A stretch of DNA of 64,000 nt from positions 5,704,001 to 5,768,000 of the forward strand of contig CP099652.1 of the NCBI GenBank assembly GCA_024123955.1, in the 5' to 3' direction. This DNA comes from Oxalobacteraceae bacterium OTU3CINTB1. GTDB lineage: Bacteria; Pseudomonadota; Gammaproteobacteria; Burkholderiales; Burkholderiaceae_D. Positions 10,866-20,040 of this stretch are shown one piece after another. The notes beneath the pieces are model-generated. The model ran no database searches, had not been told where the DNA came from, and worked only from the letters and a program-made list of their open reading frames with translations. The position numbers and the translations under genes are program-made. Positions within the stretch are counted from its first letter, which is position 1, and the number at the start of each line of letters is the position of its first letter.

Positions 10866-13800
10866 TTAGAACGTGTAGCGCAGTTGCGCGGTGTAGCGGC
10901 GGCCGGTGACGAACCACGCGCGGCCGTTCATGCCGGTCGTCTGCTGCATCAACTGCTTGAACTGCGCGTTGGTCAGATTCTGCGCTTCGAAGCCCAGCGA
11001 CAGGTTGTCGTTGATCTTGTAGTTGATCGAACCGTCGAGCTGACCGTAGGCGTCGGCCCAGGTAGGCAGACCCCAGACGATGTTACGCGCACCCGGCGTG
11101 GCGCTGGCCGGATTGGTATCCACGCCATCGGTGCCCTTGGTGCCGTTGACGTTCACGCCTTGCAAGCTCTTCGAACGCCAGTTGTACGCCAGGCGGCTCG
11201 AGAACGGGCCCTGATCGTAGATCACCGCGATGTTATACGACTGGCGCGACAGGTTCTCCAGCGGCAGGTTGCCGAAGGTGCGGCCGTTGGTGTCGCAACC
11301 GTTGATGTTCAGGTTGACGTTGGCGGCCGACGAATCGCTGCTGCAGTACTCCGAGAAGACGTTCTTGTACAGATCGCGCTTGCTGTCGACGAAGGTGAAG
11401 TTCGCCTGCACGCCCAGGCCGGACAACAGGCCTGGCAGCTTGTCGAAGGTCTGCTGGTAGGCCAGCTCGAAACCGCGCGCATGGCCGCGGGCGCCGTTGA
11501 TAGGACCGGTGGCCGCGAAGTTCTGCAGGTTGCCATTGATGTCCGGCAGCGCGAAGTTGTAGGTCTGGTTGACGATGATGTCTTTCAGACGCTTGTTGAA
11601 CACCGCCAGCGTGAGCGAGCCGACCGGCGAGAAGTACCATTCGGCGGTCAGGTCGAGCTGCTTGGACGTGGTCGGACGCAGGTTCGGGTTGCCCGACGCG
11701 GTGCCGCTCAGGCTAACGTTCGAAACGTTGGTCGCGCCGCCGATGGTGGTGGTGTTGTAGCCGGTCGACAGCGAAGTGTATGCCTGCAGCTGATCGAAGT
11801 CGGGACGCGACATCGCCGAAGCGAAGGCGAAACGGAACTGCAGCGCGTCGGTGGCCTTCAGGCGCAGGTTCAGGCTAGGCAGGAAGTTGTGATAACGGTT
11901 CTCGAAGGTCTGCGCCTGCGCGTACGCGGCGATCACGGGGATCGTCTCGCCGGTGTAGCTGCCCGGCGCCGGCTGGCCCGACGGCGGGTTGTACACGGTG
12001 TAGCCGGCGGCTTTCGAATCGGTCTTCACGTAGCGCAGACCGACGTTGCCGTCGATCGGGAACTTCAGCTCATCCCAGCCGAAGCGCAGCTGGCCGTAGG
12101 CGGCCTGGGTCTTCTCGCTTTGCTGGTTGGTGCCTGCCGGATCGGTGCCGAAGGTGGCCGCTTTCCACGGCGTGCAGGTGCCTGGCTGCGCGCACAGCAG
12201 GTCGTGGTAGGCGTGCAAGGCGGCGTAGCTGTTCGGATAACCCGCCGACGTCGAACTGGCCGGGATGATCAGCGACGGCATGCTCATTCTGCCGTTGAAG
12301 AAATTATCGAAGTTCTTGATGGTGGTGTTGCCGGCGAAGCGCGGATCGCTCAGGAACGCCTCGGACGTGATCTGTCCGGCGCCGGTGCCGACCTGCCATG
12401 GCGCCGAGATGGCGGCCCAGTTGTAGTCCGGGTTGGACTTTTGCGTCACCGCGTCGCGGTCGGTCAGGCGCACGCCGAAACGCAAGTCGCGCAGCACCGG
12501 ATTGTCGAACGAGTAGGTGGCGTCGGTGCGCCATGCGGTTTCCTTGCCCTTGCTGCGGTCCAGGTGCTCCTGGGTGAAGTTCCAGTAGTTGTTGGCCGGG
12601 TTGAGCAGCGCGGCGCGGTCGGCGTCGTTGAAGATCAGGTTGGGCAGCGATCCGGTCAGGTCGAGCTTCTGCGACGGCATCTTGACGGCGGTGGCCACGG
12701 TCGAATCGAGGCTGTCGGTGTTGGCGCGAATGCGCTGCACATCGGTGGTGACGGTCCAGGCGTCGCTTGGACGCCAACGCAGGTTCCACGAGATGTCGGT
12801 GGTGTCCGAATTGCGGGTCGCCGTGCGGTTGTCGTTGCCGAAATCGATGCCGCCGGTGGAGGTCAGGGTGCCGGACATGAAGCGGCCGTTCGCATCATAG
12901 ACGCCGTTGCTCACGCCCAGGCTCGAAACGTTCGCCGCCGAGAAGATCGCCTGCTCGTCCCAGGTCATCTTGTACTTCGATTTGAAGTATGTCAGCGAGC
13001 TGCTTAACGTGCTGTCGAGCTTCCACTGCAAGGCGCCGTACGCGCCTTCGCGCTTGCGGTCGAATTGCAAGGTGCGCCACTGCGCGCCCTTCGGCACATA
13101 GGTGGTCTTGCCGTTGGCGTCGACGAACGGGTAGTACGGCTCGACCTGCAGCGCGTCGGTGCGGGTACCGCTTTCCGAGTAGGCCAGGTCGACCAGCGCA
13201 CCGATTTCGCCGAACGGGGTTTTCCAGCGGTTCGACACCAGGCCGGAATACGACGGCGACTTCTTACCCTTCTTCAGCTCCGAATAGGTGGTCTCTCCGG
13301 AGACGGCGCCATGGAAGCCCTTGTAATCGAAGGGCATCGCGGTGCGCAGGTTGACCAGGCCACCGATGCCGCCTTCGGTCTGTTCGGCCGACGGGTTCTT
13401 GTAAATGTCGACGCCGGCCAGCAGCTCCGGCGGCACGTCGCCGAAGTTGAGCGAGCGGCCGCCGTTGGCGGAGAACGAGTCGCGGCCGTTCAATTCGGAG
13501 CGCACATAGCTCAGGCCACGGATCGATACGCCCGAGCCTTCGACCGAGAAATGCTCCGGATCGCTCTTGGACATGGTGCGGTCGATGGTCACGCCGGCGA
13601 CGCGTTGCAGTACCTCGGTCACCGAGCGGTCCGGCAGCTTGCCGATGTCGTCGGCGGCGATCGAATCGACCACCTCGTCGGAGTTCTGTTTGATTTTCTG
13701 GGCCGACTGCAGCGCCGCGCGCTGGCCGGTGATCACCACCGCCACCGGCTCGGCGGCCGGCGTGGTGGTCGGGGCGGCGGGCGCCGGGGCGGTCTGCGCG

Positions 13801-13874
13801 TGCGAAGCACTGCTGGCCATCATCGCCATTTGGGCCAGGCCCAAAGCGATTGCTGTTTTTTTAAACTGTTTCAT
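10866..13874 (-). CDS. TonB-dependent outer-membrane receptor (xyloglucan oligosaccharide uptake)
   Basis: A 1002-residue receptor of the large oligosaccharide-importing class. Signal peptide (about 1-27), a short Pro/Ala stretch, VVITGQRAALQSAQKIKQNSDEVVDSI at the start of the plug domain, SVTEVLQRVAGVTI and VSIRGLSYVRSELNG in the plug, then the 22-strand barrel ending in the aromatic QLRYTF. Proteins of this type use TonB/ExbBD to bring oligosaccharides into the periplasm. First gene of the receptor-GH35-GH31-GH95-GH2 operon; TTGGAGAGC precedes the ATG. Its substrate is inferred from the downstream enzymes as xyloglucan oligosaccharides released by the secreted GH74. Confidence 0.93.
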   Translation of the reverse strand: MKQFKKTAIALGLAQMAMMASSASHAQTAPAPAAPTTTPAAEPVAVVITGQRAALQSAQKIKQNSDEVVDSIAADDIGKLPDRSVTEVLQRVAGVTIDRTMSKSDPEHFSVEGSGVSIRGLSYVRSELNGRDSFSANGGRSLNFGDVPPELLAGVDIYKNPSAEQTEGGIGGLVNLRTAMPFDYKGFHGAVSGETTYSELKKGKKSPSYSGLVSNRWKTPFGEIGALVDLAYSESGTRTDALQVEPYYPFVDANGKTTYVPKGAQWRTLQFDRKREGAYGALQWKLDSTLSSSLTYFKSKYKMTWDEQAIFSAANVSSLGVSNGVYDANGRFMSGTLTSTGGIDFGNDNRTATRNSDTTDISWNLRWRPSDAWTVTTDVQRIRANTDSLDSTVATAVKMPSQKLDLTGSLPNLIFNDADRAALLNPANNYWNFTQEHLDRSKGKETAWRTDATYSFDNPVLRDLRFGVRLTDRDAVTQKSNPDYNWAAISAPWQVGTGAGQITSEAFLSDPRFAGNTTIKNFDNFFNGRMSMPSLIIPASSTSAGYPNSYAALHAYHDLLCAQPGTCTPWKAATFGTDPAGTNQQSEKTQAAYGQLRFGWDELKFPIDGNVGLRYVKTDSKAAGYTVYNPPSGQPAPGSYTGETIPVIAAYAQAQTFENRYHNFLPSLNLRLKATDALQFRFAFASAMSRPDFDQLQAYTSLSTGYNTTTIGGATNVSNVSLSGTASGNPNLRPTTSKQLDLTAEWYFSPVGSLTLAVFNKRLKDIIVNQTYNFALPDINGNLQNFAATGPINGARGHARGFELAYQQTFDKLPGLLSGLGVQANFTFVDSKRDLYKNVFSEYCSSDSSAANVNLNINGCDTNGRTFGNLPLENLSRQSYNIAVIYDQGPFSSRLAYNWRSKSLQGVNVNGTKGTDGVDTNPASATPGARNIVWGLPTWADAYGQLDGSINYKINDNLSLGFEAQNLTNAQFKQLMQQTTGMNGRAWFVTGRRYTAQLRYTF

Positions 13875-14138
13875 GTTATGCTCTCCAAAAGGTATATGAA
13901 TTTTTCATAGCTCTCAGGCTATTTGTTATTGGTGCTTTTCAGGGGCACTTGGGACTGGCCTGGGGTGGGTGATACCGGACGCGGGACGAACGACGCCCGC
14001 AGGCGCCACAAGGCGCGGTTTTTCGATCTTCATGGATACGTCTCGCTCTTTGATATTTTTTTTCGTTCTGGCTGAACTGGCGGGGTGCCAAGGCCACACG
14101 ATGATATGCAAACATTTTGCAAGTTACGTAAAAGCGTG
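13875..14138 (-). promoter_or_regulatory. Long 5' leader and promoter region of the receptor operon
   Basis: The 264 bases between the putative XylR operator and the receptor start hold no conserved gene. In the direction of the operon I see an A/T-rich stretch near 14,100-14,130 that could contain the promoter, a GCGCC-TTGT-GGCGC hairpin (14003-14016) preceded by A-rich sequence, and a possible 35-codon leader frame. Read on the plus strand the same hairpin is followed by five T and could end stray rightward transcription. No exact -35/-10 pair can be assigned by eye. Confidence 0.4.
13926..14033 (-). CDS. Possible leader peptide (35 residues)
   Basis: A small frame starting ATG at 14033, beginning MKIEKPRLVAPAGVV and ending with TAA 52 bases before the receptor ATG. 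A purine-rich GAGCGAGACG lies 5-14 bases upstream of the start. The peptide is Pro-rich, has no membrane segment and no family I recognise. It overlaps the leader hairpin, so its translation could affect receptor expression. It may equally be a chance frame in a GC-rich leader. Confidence 0.25.
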   Translation of the reverse strand: MKIEKPRLVAPAGVVRPASGITHPRPVPSAPEKHQ

Positions 14139-14162
14139 GCAATTGCGAAATTCACCAAGCGG
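14139..14162 (-). promoter_or_regulatory. Putative XylR operator 1 (receptor operon)
   Basis: Plus-strand sequence GGCAATTGCGAAATTC followed by ACCAAGCGG. It matches the elements at 22058 and 26968 at nearly all positions (CAATT, CGAAA, CACCAAGC), with a further GAATGATA just outside (14164-14171). It lies 265 bases upstream of the receptor start. AraC-type regulators bind such asymmetric elements as direct half-sites. Binding by the XylR encoded at 22150-23379 is inferred from co-location. Confidence 0.6.
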
Positions 14163-14243
14163 CGGAATGATAATCCGCAAGCGTCTCGTACTTTAAACAA
14201 ACTCTTACAAAAACTCGCAGGCAAAACACGGCTGTAAACGACA

Positions 14244-14269
14244 ACGCGGCCCGTCGTTGCGGGCCGCGT
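14244..14269 (-). terminator. Terminator-like hairpin after xylH
   Basis: Perfect 10-bp arms ACGCGGCCCG and CGGGCCGCGT with a 6-base loop, 47 bases after the xylH stop. Followed on the minus strand by TGTCGTTTAC, a weak T-rich tail, so it may be an imperfect intrinsic terminator or a 3' stabiliser. It would close the xylX/B-xylD-xylFGH operon before the next promoter region. Confidence 0.6.
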
Positions 14270-14315
14270 GTTATTGCTGAAACCGGACTCAGCTATCCGG
14301 CTTGGCTATTCAAAT

Positions 14316-15458
14316 TCAACGGCGGCCCGAACGCGTCGCCACATCGACCCACACCGCCAAGGTCAGGATGCAGCCCTTGACGATCATCTGCCAGTAGGTG
14401 TCGACGTCCAGCATCGACATGCCATTATCCAGGCTGGCCATCACCAGCGCGCCGATCAAGGCGCCGTACACAGTGCCCGAGCCGCCGCGCATCGAGGTGC
14501 CGCCGATGAAGCAGGCCGCGATCGCATCGAGTTCGCCCGAGGTGCCGGCCGACGGCGAACCTGCCGCCAGGCGGGCCGTGTTGATCAAGCCGGCCAGCGC
14601 GCACATCAAACCCATGATCCCGAAGATCCACAGCTTCACCGCTTGCACGTTGACGCCGGAAAGACGGGTCGCCTCCATGTTGCTGCCCACCGCGTAGATG
14701 CGGCGACCGAACACCGTTTGCGTGGCGACGTAGCTGAAGATCCCCAGCAACGCCAGCAACAACAGCACCGGCAGCGGAATGCCCTCGTAGCTGTTCAAGG
14801 TGCGCACGAAAGCGAACAACACCACACCGATGGCCGCAAGGCGCAAACCGTCGCGCCACATCGGCGGCACCGGCAGGCCATGGCGGGCCAGGCTCGCGCG
14901 CTGGCGCCAGGTCAGCACCGCGCCCAGGATGAACAGGCCGACGCCCAGCACCACGCCCATTTGCGGCGACAGGTAGCCCTGGCCCAGGTGCACCAGCGGT
15001 TCGGACACCGGAGCCACCGTCACGCCGTCGGTCACGCCCAGCACGATGCCGCGGTAGGCCAGCATGCCGCCCAGGCCCACAATAAACGACGGTATGTGCT
15101 TATAGGCCGTCAGGTAGCCGTTGAACAGGCCAAGCACCAGGCCACAGGCCAGCACCACCGCGACGGTGGCCGGCAGCGGCAGGTGGTGGGTGACGTCGAG
15201 CACCGCCGCCACGCCGCCCAGAAGGCCGAGCAGCGAGCCGACCGACAAGTCGATCTCGCCGGCGATGATGACGAAGGCCATGCCGCAGGCGACGATGCCG
15301 GTGACGGCCATCTGGCGCATCAGGTTCGACAGGTTGCGCGGCGAGATGAAGCCGCCCTCCGTCTTCCAGCTGAAGAAGGCCCAGATGATGGCGATGGCGA
15401 TCAGCAGCGCGAGGATCTTGTACTGCGTGAAGAGCTGTTTGAGATTTATGGTTTTCAT
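14316..15458 (-). CDS. xylH: Xylose ABC transporter, permease XylH
   Basis: A 380-residue inner-membrane permease of the BPD_transp_2 (ribose/xylose) family with about ten hydrophobic segments. ITGIVACGMAFVIIAGEIDLSVGS-like sequence (TGIVACGMAFVIIAGEIDLS) is the hallmark near residue 55, and FIVGLGGMLAYRGI follows. SGVNVQAVKLWIFGIMGL near residue 280 is the coupling-helix region that contacts the ATPase. I start at ATG 15458; a GTG three codons earlier is possible. It pairs with the ATPase and binding protein encoded just upstream to import D-xylose, the monosaccharide released by the periplasmic alpha-xylosidase. Confidence 0.93.
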   Translation of the reverse strand: MKTINLKQLFTQYKILALLIAIAIIWAFFSWKTEGGFISPRNLSNLMRQMAVTGIVACGMAFVIIAGEIDLSVGSLLGLLGGVAAVLDVTHHLPLPATVAVVLACGLVLGLFNGYLTAYKHIPSFIVGLGGMLAYRGIVLGVTDGVTVAPVSEPLVHLGQGYLSPQMGVVLGVGLFILGAVLTWRQRASLARHGLPVPPMWRDGLRLAAIGVVLFAFVRTLNSYEGIPLPVLLLLALLGIFSYVATQTVFGRRIYAVGSNMEATRLSGVNVQAVKLWIFGIMGLMCALAGLINTARLAAGSPSAGTSGELDAIAACFIGGTSMRGGSGTVYGALIGALVMASLDNGMSMLDVDTYWQMIVKGCILTLAVWVDVATRSGRR

Positions 15459-15477
15459 GGAGTTCACAGATAAGTCA

Positions 15478-17004
15478 TCACGAATGATCGAGTGCCGCCG
15501 ACAGCAGCGTTTCCTGGGTCAGGTTCTGGTTGACGAAATCGCCGCGCAGTTTGCCCTCTCCCATCACCAGCACGCGGTCGGACACGCCCAGCACTTCGGC
15601 CAGTTCGGACGACACCATGATGATGGAGACGCCCTGGCTGGCCAATTCCAGCATCAGTTTGTAGATTTCGAACTTGGCGCCGACGTCGACGCCGCGGGTC
15701 GGCTCGTCGAGGATCAGCACCTTGGGGCGCGTCAGCAGCATCTTCGACAGCACCGCCTTCTGCTGGTTGCCGCCCGAGAGCGACGTAATCGACAGGAACG
15801 GGCTGGCCGTCTTCAGGCCCAGTCGCGCGATCTCCTCGCTGACCACCTTGAGTTCAGCCTCGCGGTCGATGCGGGTAAAGTTCGAGAAGCGTCCCAGCAC
15901 CGACAAGGTGATGTTCTGGCCGACGTCCAGGTCGCGCACGATGCCGTGCTGCTTGCGGTCCTCCGGCACCAGCGCCAGGCCGGCGCGGATCGCCTTGAGC
16001 GGCGTGCTGGTATCGATTTTGGCGCCGTTGAGCCAGACCTCGGCTTCCGAGCGGCCCGGATAGGCGCCGAACAGCGCCGACACCAGCTCCGTGCGGCCGG
16101 CGCCGACCAGGCCCGCGATGCCGAGGATCTCGCCCTTGCGCAGCGCGAAGGACACGTTGTCGACCTTCCTGCGTTCCGGCTTCTCGACGTCGTAGCAAAT
16201 CACGTTGCGCGCCTCGAACACGATTTCCTCGCTGGGCGTACGCTCCAGGGTCGGATACAGCTGGTTCATTTCGCGGCCGACCATCTGCGCGATGATCTGC
16301 TTGACGTCCATCTTGTCCATCGGCGTGGTGGCGATGTGCTGGCCGTCGCGAATCACGACGATGGTGTCGCAGATCGCCTCGACCTCGTCGAGCTTGTGCG
16401 AGATGTAGACGCAGGCCACGCCCTTGGCCTTCAGGCCGCGGATAATATTGAGCAGCACCTGGATCTCGGAGGTCGTCAGCGACGACGACGGCTCGTCCAG
16501 GATCAGCAGGCGCGCATTCTTGTTCAGCGCCTTGGCGATCTCGATCAACTGCTGGTGGCCGCCGCCGTAGTTCGACACCGGCAGCACCACGTTGACGTCG
16601 TTCAGGTTCAATTCTTTCAGCAGCGCCTCGGCGCGCTGGTTCATGGCCGAATAATCCATGCGGCCGCCCGGCAAGGTGATCTCGTTGCCGAGGAACAGAT
16701 TCTCGGTGACGGACAGCTCGGGCACCAGCATCAGTTCCTGGTGGATGATAACGACGCCGGCGGCCTCGCTCTCGCGGATCGACTGCGCCCGCAGCGGCTT
16801 GCCGTCGAACAGGATCTCGCCGTCCCAGGTGCCGTGCGGGTAGACGGCGGACAGCACTTTCATCAGGGTCGACTTGCCGGCGCCATTCTCGCCGCACAAG
16901 CCGATGCACTCACCGGCCCTGACTTGCAGGTCGATGCCGTCGAGCGCCGGAACACCGCCAAATTTTTTGACGATGCCCTTCATTTCTAGCAAATAGCCGG
17001 ACAT
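15478..17004 (-). CDS. xylG: Xylose ABC transporter, double ATPase XylG
   Basis: A 508-residue protein with two ATPase halves, as in sugar importers. First half: Walker [10 protein letters not shown], signature YGGGHQQ, Walker [11 protein letters not shown]. Second half: degenerate Walker [10 protein letters not shown], signature LSGGNQQK, Walker [15 protein letters not shown]. The ATG at 17004 ([17 protein letters not shown]) fits the family start; the frame stays open to 17055 without family similarity. GAGAACC precedes the start. It energises xylose import with XylF and XylH; 132 bases separate it from xylF, with a strong hairpin between. Confidence 0.94.
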   Translation of the reverse strand: MSGYLLEMKGIVKKFGGVPALDGIDLQVRAGECIGLCGENGAGKSTLMKVLSAVYPHGTWDGEILFDGKPLRAQSIRESEAAGVVIIHQELMLVPELSVTENLFLGNEITLPGGRMDYSAMNQRAEALLKELNLNDVNVVLPVSNYGGGHQQLIEIAKALNKNARLLILDEPSSSLTTSEIQVLLNIIRGLKAKGVACVYISHKLDEVEAICDTIVVIRDGQHIATTPMDKMDVKQIIAQMVGREMNQLYPTLERTPSEEIVFEARNVICYDVEKPERRKVDNVSFALRKGEILGIAGLVGAGRTELVSALFGAYPGRSEAEVWLNGAKIDTSTPLKAIRAGLALVPEDRKQHGIVRDLDVGQNITLSVLGRFSNFTRIDREAELKVVSEEIARLGLKTASPFLSITSLSGGNQQKAVLSKMLLTRPKVLILDEPTRGVDVGAKFEIYKLMLELASQGVSIIMVSSELAEVLGVSDRVLVMGEGKLRGDFVNQNLTQETLLSAALDHS

Positions 17005-17097
17005 ACTGGTTCTCGCAGAGGTGGTGGAACTCGCCACGCGCAAGCCGCTGCACAATCAGCGGAACGGGGCGTGGCGAAAGACAGTGCGAACGCACGG

Positions 17098-17118
17098 CGG
17101 GGCGTGGACGACGCCCCG
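17098..17118 (-). promoter_or_regulatory. Hairpin between xylF and xylG
   Basis: Perfect 8-bp stem CGGGGCGT/ACGCCCCG with a 5-base loop, 19 bases after the xylF stop and without a T-run. Position and strength fit an mRNA element that protects the upstream xylF message or partly blocks read-through, raising the amount of binding protein over ATPase and permease, as in the maltose and ribose systems. This role is inferred. Confidence 0.6.
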
Positions 17119-17136
17119 GTCTTCATGAAGCGGCGA

Positions 17137-18144
17137 TTATTTCGCGGTCGCGAGTTGGGCCTTGGTATAGAAGCCGTCGGCAACGATGACATCCATATTC
17201 GCCTTGGTCAGCATGGTCGGCTTCAGCAGCAGCGTATCGACTTCTTTGAACCCGTTCTGGTACTTCGAGTTGAAGCCCGGCTTTTCGCCGCGCACCAGTT
17301 GAACCGACAGCTTGGCCGCCTCGGTGGCGATCAGCTTGAGCGGCTTGTAGACGGTCATGGTCTGGGTGCCGGCGATGACGCGGCGCACGCCGGCCAGATC
17401 GGCGTCCTGGCCGGAGACGGCCACTTTGCCGTCCAGCTTTTGCGAAGCCAGCGCCTGGATCGCGCCGCCGGCGGTGGCGTCGTTGGAGGCGACCACCGCA
17501 TCGAGCTTGTTGCCGTTGGCGGTCAGCGCGTTTTCGACGATGGACATCGCTTCGGCAGGATTCCAGTCCTTGACCCACTGCTTGCCGACGACCTTGATAT
17601 CGCCCTTGTCGATCAGCGGCTGCAGCACTTTCAGTTGGCCTTCGCGCAGCATCTTGGCGTTGTTGTCGGTTGGCGCGCCGCCCAGCAGGTAGTAGTTACC
17701 CTTCGGTTTGACGGCGACCACGCCCTGCGCCTGCATTTCGCCCACGGCCTTGTTATCGAAGGAGATGTAGGCGTCGATGTCGGCGTTGAGGATCAGGCGG
17801 TCGTACGAGACCACCTTGATCTTGGCCTTCTTCGCTTCCTTGACGGCGTTGTTCAGCACCGTGGCGTTGTAGGGAACGATGACCAGCACGTCGACGCCGC
17901 GCGAGATCAGGTTTTCGATCTGGGCGATCTGGCGCTGCTCGCTGGCGTCGGCCGACTGCACGAAGACTTTGGCGCCCTGCTTTTCAGCGGCGGCGACGAA
18001 GTAGTCGCGATCGCGCGCCCAGCGCTCGAGGCGCAGGTCGTCGATGGAAAAGCCGATTTTAGGATTCTTGGCGTCCGCCATGGCGTTACCGCCGGCGCAC
18101 ACCATCATGACCGCGATGGCGGCCGCACTCAGTAATTTCTTCAT
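17137..18144 (-). CDS. xylF: Periplasmic D-xylose-binding protein XylF
   Basis: A 335-residue substrate-binding protein with signal peptide MKKLLSAAAIAVMMVCAGGNAMA and the type 1 periplasmic-binding fold. IGFSIDDLRLERWARDRDYF, ADASEQRQIAQIENLI, GVDVLVIVPYN, VSYDRLI and VVASNDATAGGAIQAL follow the XylF pattern. It captures xylose in the periplasm and delivers it to XylGH. AGGAGACG precedes the ATG. About 100 bases separate it from the dehydratase gene upstream; no operator-like element is seen in that gap, so it is probably read from the promoter near 22,050. Confidence 0.94.
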   Translation of the reverse strand: MKKLLSAAAIAVMMVCAGGNAMADAKNPKIGFSIDDLRLERWARDRDYFVAAAEKQGAKVFVQSADASEQRQIAQIENLISRGVDVLVIVPYNATVLNNAVKEAKKAKIKVVSYDRLILNADIDAYISFDNKAVGEMQAQGVVAVKPKGNYYLLGGAPTDNNAKMLREGQLKVLQPLIDKGDIKVVGKQWVKDWNPAEAMSIVENALTANGNKLDAVVASNDATAGGAIQALASQKLDGKVAVSGQDADLAGVRRVIAGTQTMTVYKPLKLIATEAAKLSVQLVRGEKPGFNSKYQNGFKEVDTLLLKPTMLTKANMDVIVADGFYTKAQLATAK

Positions 18145-18245
18145 TTGTTTCGTCTCCTGATTCGAATGCCGTTTTGCCTGACACAGGCCCTACATTTCTA
18201 GCTCGTTACCGTACAGGTCTATGCCTACTTTTACAGATAGTGTTC

Positions 18246-20036
18246 CTAATGATTATGCCGGGCCGGATTATCCGCCACGCCCCGGTATGGTACAGCCAGT
18301 TCCATGCATGCGCCGTTTTCCATTTGGCCCACGGTGCTGCGATAAATCTCCTGCCAGGGCGTCTGGCTGGCCGGGATGGCCGGCAGCGCGCCCTTCTTGC
18401 GTTCTTCCCATTCCGCTTCCGGCACCAGCGCGTCGCAGGTGCCGGCGTTCAGGTCGACGCGGATCATGTCACCGGTGCGCAGCCACGCCAGGCCACCGCC
18501 GACGGCGCTTTCCGGCGACGCGTTCAAGATCGACGGGCTGTCCGAGGTGCCGGACTGGCGGCCGTCGCCGAGCGTCGGCAGCCAGTTGATGCCGCGCTTG
18601 ACCAGCGCGTCGGGCGGTTGCATGTTCACCACCTCGGCCGAACCGGGCCAGCCCACCGGGCCTGCGCCACGGATGACCAGGATGCAGTCCTCGTCGATGT
18701 TCAGCGCCGGATCGTTGATGCGGTTGTGATAATCGGTCGAGCCGTCGAACACCACGGCGCGCGATTCGAACACATTCTCCTGGCCCGGCCTGCTCAGATA
18801 GCGCTCGCGGAAAGCCGGCGAAATCACGCTGGTCTTCATGATGGCGAAGTCGAACAGGTTGCCCTTCAAGACGAAGAAACCGGCATCCTCCTTGAGCGGC
18901 GCGTTGAACGGGAAGATCACTTCGCGGTCCTGCGTCTCTTTGCCCGTGAGGTTGTCGCGCATGGTGCGGCCGGTGACGGTGGCGCGGTCCGAGCGCAACA
19001 TGCCCTGCTGCTCCAGCTCCCACATCACGGCCGGCACGCCGCCAGCGCGGTGGAAACGCTCGCCGAGGAATTTACCGGCCGGCTGCATGTTCAGCAGCAG
19101 CGGCACCTTGTGGCCGTATTCCATCCAGTCGCTCGAATGCAGCTCGACGCCGGCGTGGCGCGCCATCGCGACGATGTGCTGCTGCGCGTTGGTCGAACCG
19201 CCGATGGCGGCATTGACCACGATCGCGTCGAGGAAGGCGTCGCGGTTCAGGATCGAAGAAGGCTTGATGTCCAGCTTTGCCATCTCGACGATGCGGCGGC
19301 CGGTTTCGTACGCCATCTGGCCGCGTTCGCGGTAAGGCGCCGGAATCGCCGAGCAACCGGTCAGCGACATGCCCAGCGCCTCGGCGATGGCGTTCATCGT
19401 CGACGCCGTGCCCATGGTGTTGCAGTGTCCCGCCGACGGCGCCGAAGCGGCGGCGATCTGCAGGAACTTTTCGTTGTCGATGGTGCCGGCGGCCAGCTGG
19501 CGGCGGCCTTTCCAGATCGCCGCGCCGGAACCTGCCAGTTCGCCTTCGAACCAGCCGTCCAGCATCGGACCGCCGGACAGCACGATGGCGGGAATATCCA
19601 CCGTCGATGCGGCCATGATCTGCGACGGCGTGGTCTTGTCGCAGCCGGTGGTCAGGACCACGGCGTCGATCGGATAGCCGTGCAGGATCTCGACCAGGCC
19701 CATATAGGCCAGGTTGCGGTCGATCGCCGCCGTCGGACGACGGCAGTTTTCGAAGATCGGATGCAGCGGGAATTCCATCGCGATACCGCCGGCATCACGG
19801 ATGCCGTCGCGCACGCGCTTGGCCAGTTCCAGGTGGATGCGGTTGCACGGGCTGATATCGCTGCCGCTTTGGGCGATGCCGATGATCGGCCGGCCCGAGC
19901 GCAGCTCTTCCGGCGTGATCCCGTAGTTCATGAAGCGCTCGAGATACAGCGCGGTCATGTCGATGTGGTCCGGGTTGTCGAACCAGTCTTGCGAGCGGTA
20001 GCGGCGTGGCTGCTGGTTGTTCATGTCATTACCCAT
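18246..20036 (-). CDS. xylD: IlvD/Edd-family sugar-acid dehydratase, probably D-xylonate dehydratase
   Basis: A 596-residue dehydratase. Cys residues in DISPCNR, TTGCDKTTPS and AGHCNTMGTAS mark the iron-sulfur cluster site of the IlvD/Edd family; GGSTNAQQH and a C-terminal GDGRQSGTSDSPSI are also family features. It should convert D-xylonate to 2-keto-3-deoxy-D-xylonate (step 3 of the Weimberg/Dahms route); L-arabonate or another aldonate is possible because these enzymes overlap in specificity. I start at ATG 20036, four bases after the stop of the upstream gene. A GTG at 20078 lies inside the SDR coding end and has no support. No strong Shine-Dalgarno is visible, consistent with translational coupling. 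Confidence 0.85.
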   Translation of the reverse strand: MGNDMNNQQPRRYRSQDWFDNPDHIDMTALYLERFMNYGITPEELRSGRPIIGIAQSGSDISPCNRIHLELAKRVRDGIRDAGGIAMEFPLHPIFENCRRPTAAIDRNLAYMGLVEILHGYPIDAVVLTTGCDKTTPSQIMAASTVDIPAIVLSGGPMLDGWFEGELAGSGAAIWKGRRQLAAGTIDNEKFLQIAAASAPSAGHCNTMGTASTMNAIAEALGMSLTGCSAIPAPYRERGQMAYETGRRIVEMAKLDIKPSSILNRDAFLDAIVVNAAIGGSTNAQQHIVAMARHAGVELHSSDWMEYGHKVPLLLNMQPAGKFLGERFHRAGGVPAVMWELEQQGMLRSDRATVTGRTMRDNLTGKETQDREVIFPFNAPLKEDAGFFVLKGNLFDFAIMKTSVISPAFRERYLSRPGQENVFESRAVVFDGSTDYHNRINDPALNIDEDCILVIRGAGPVGWPGSAEVVNMQPPDALVKRGINWLPTLGDGRQSGTSDSPSILNASPESAVGGGLAWLRTGDMIRVDLNAGTCDALVPEAEWEERKKGALPAIPASQTPWQEIYRSTVGQMENGACMELAVPYRGVADNPARHNH

Positions 20037-20040
20037 ATCT

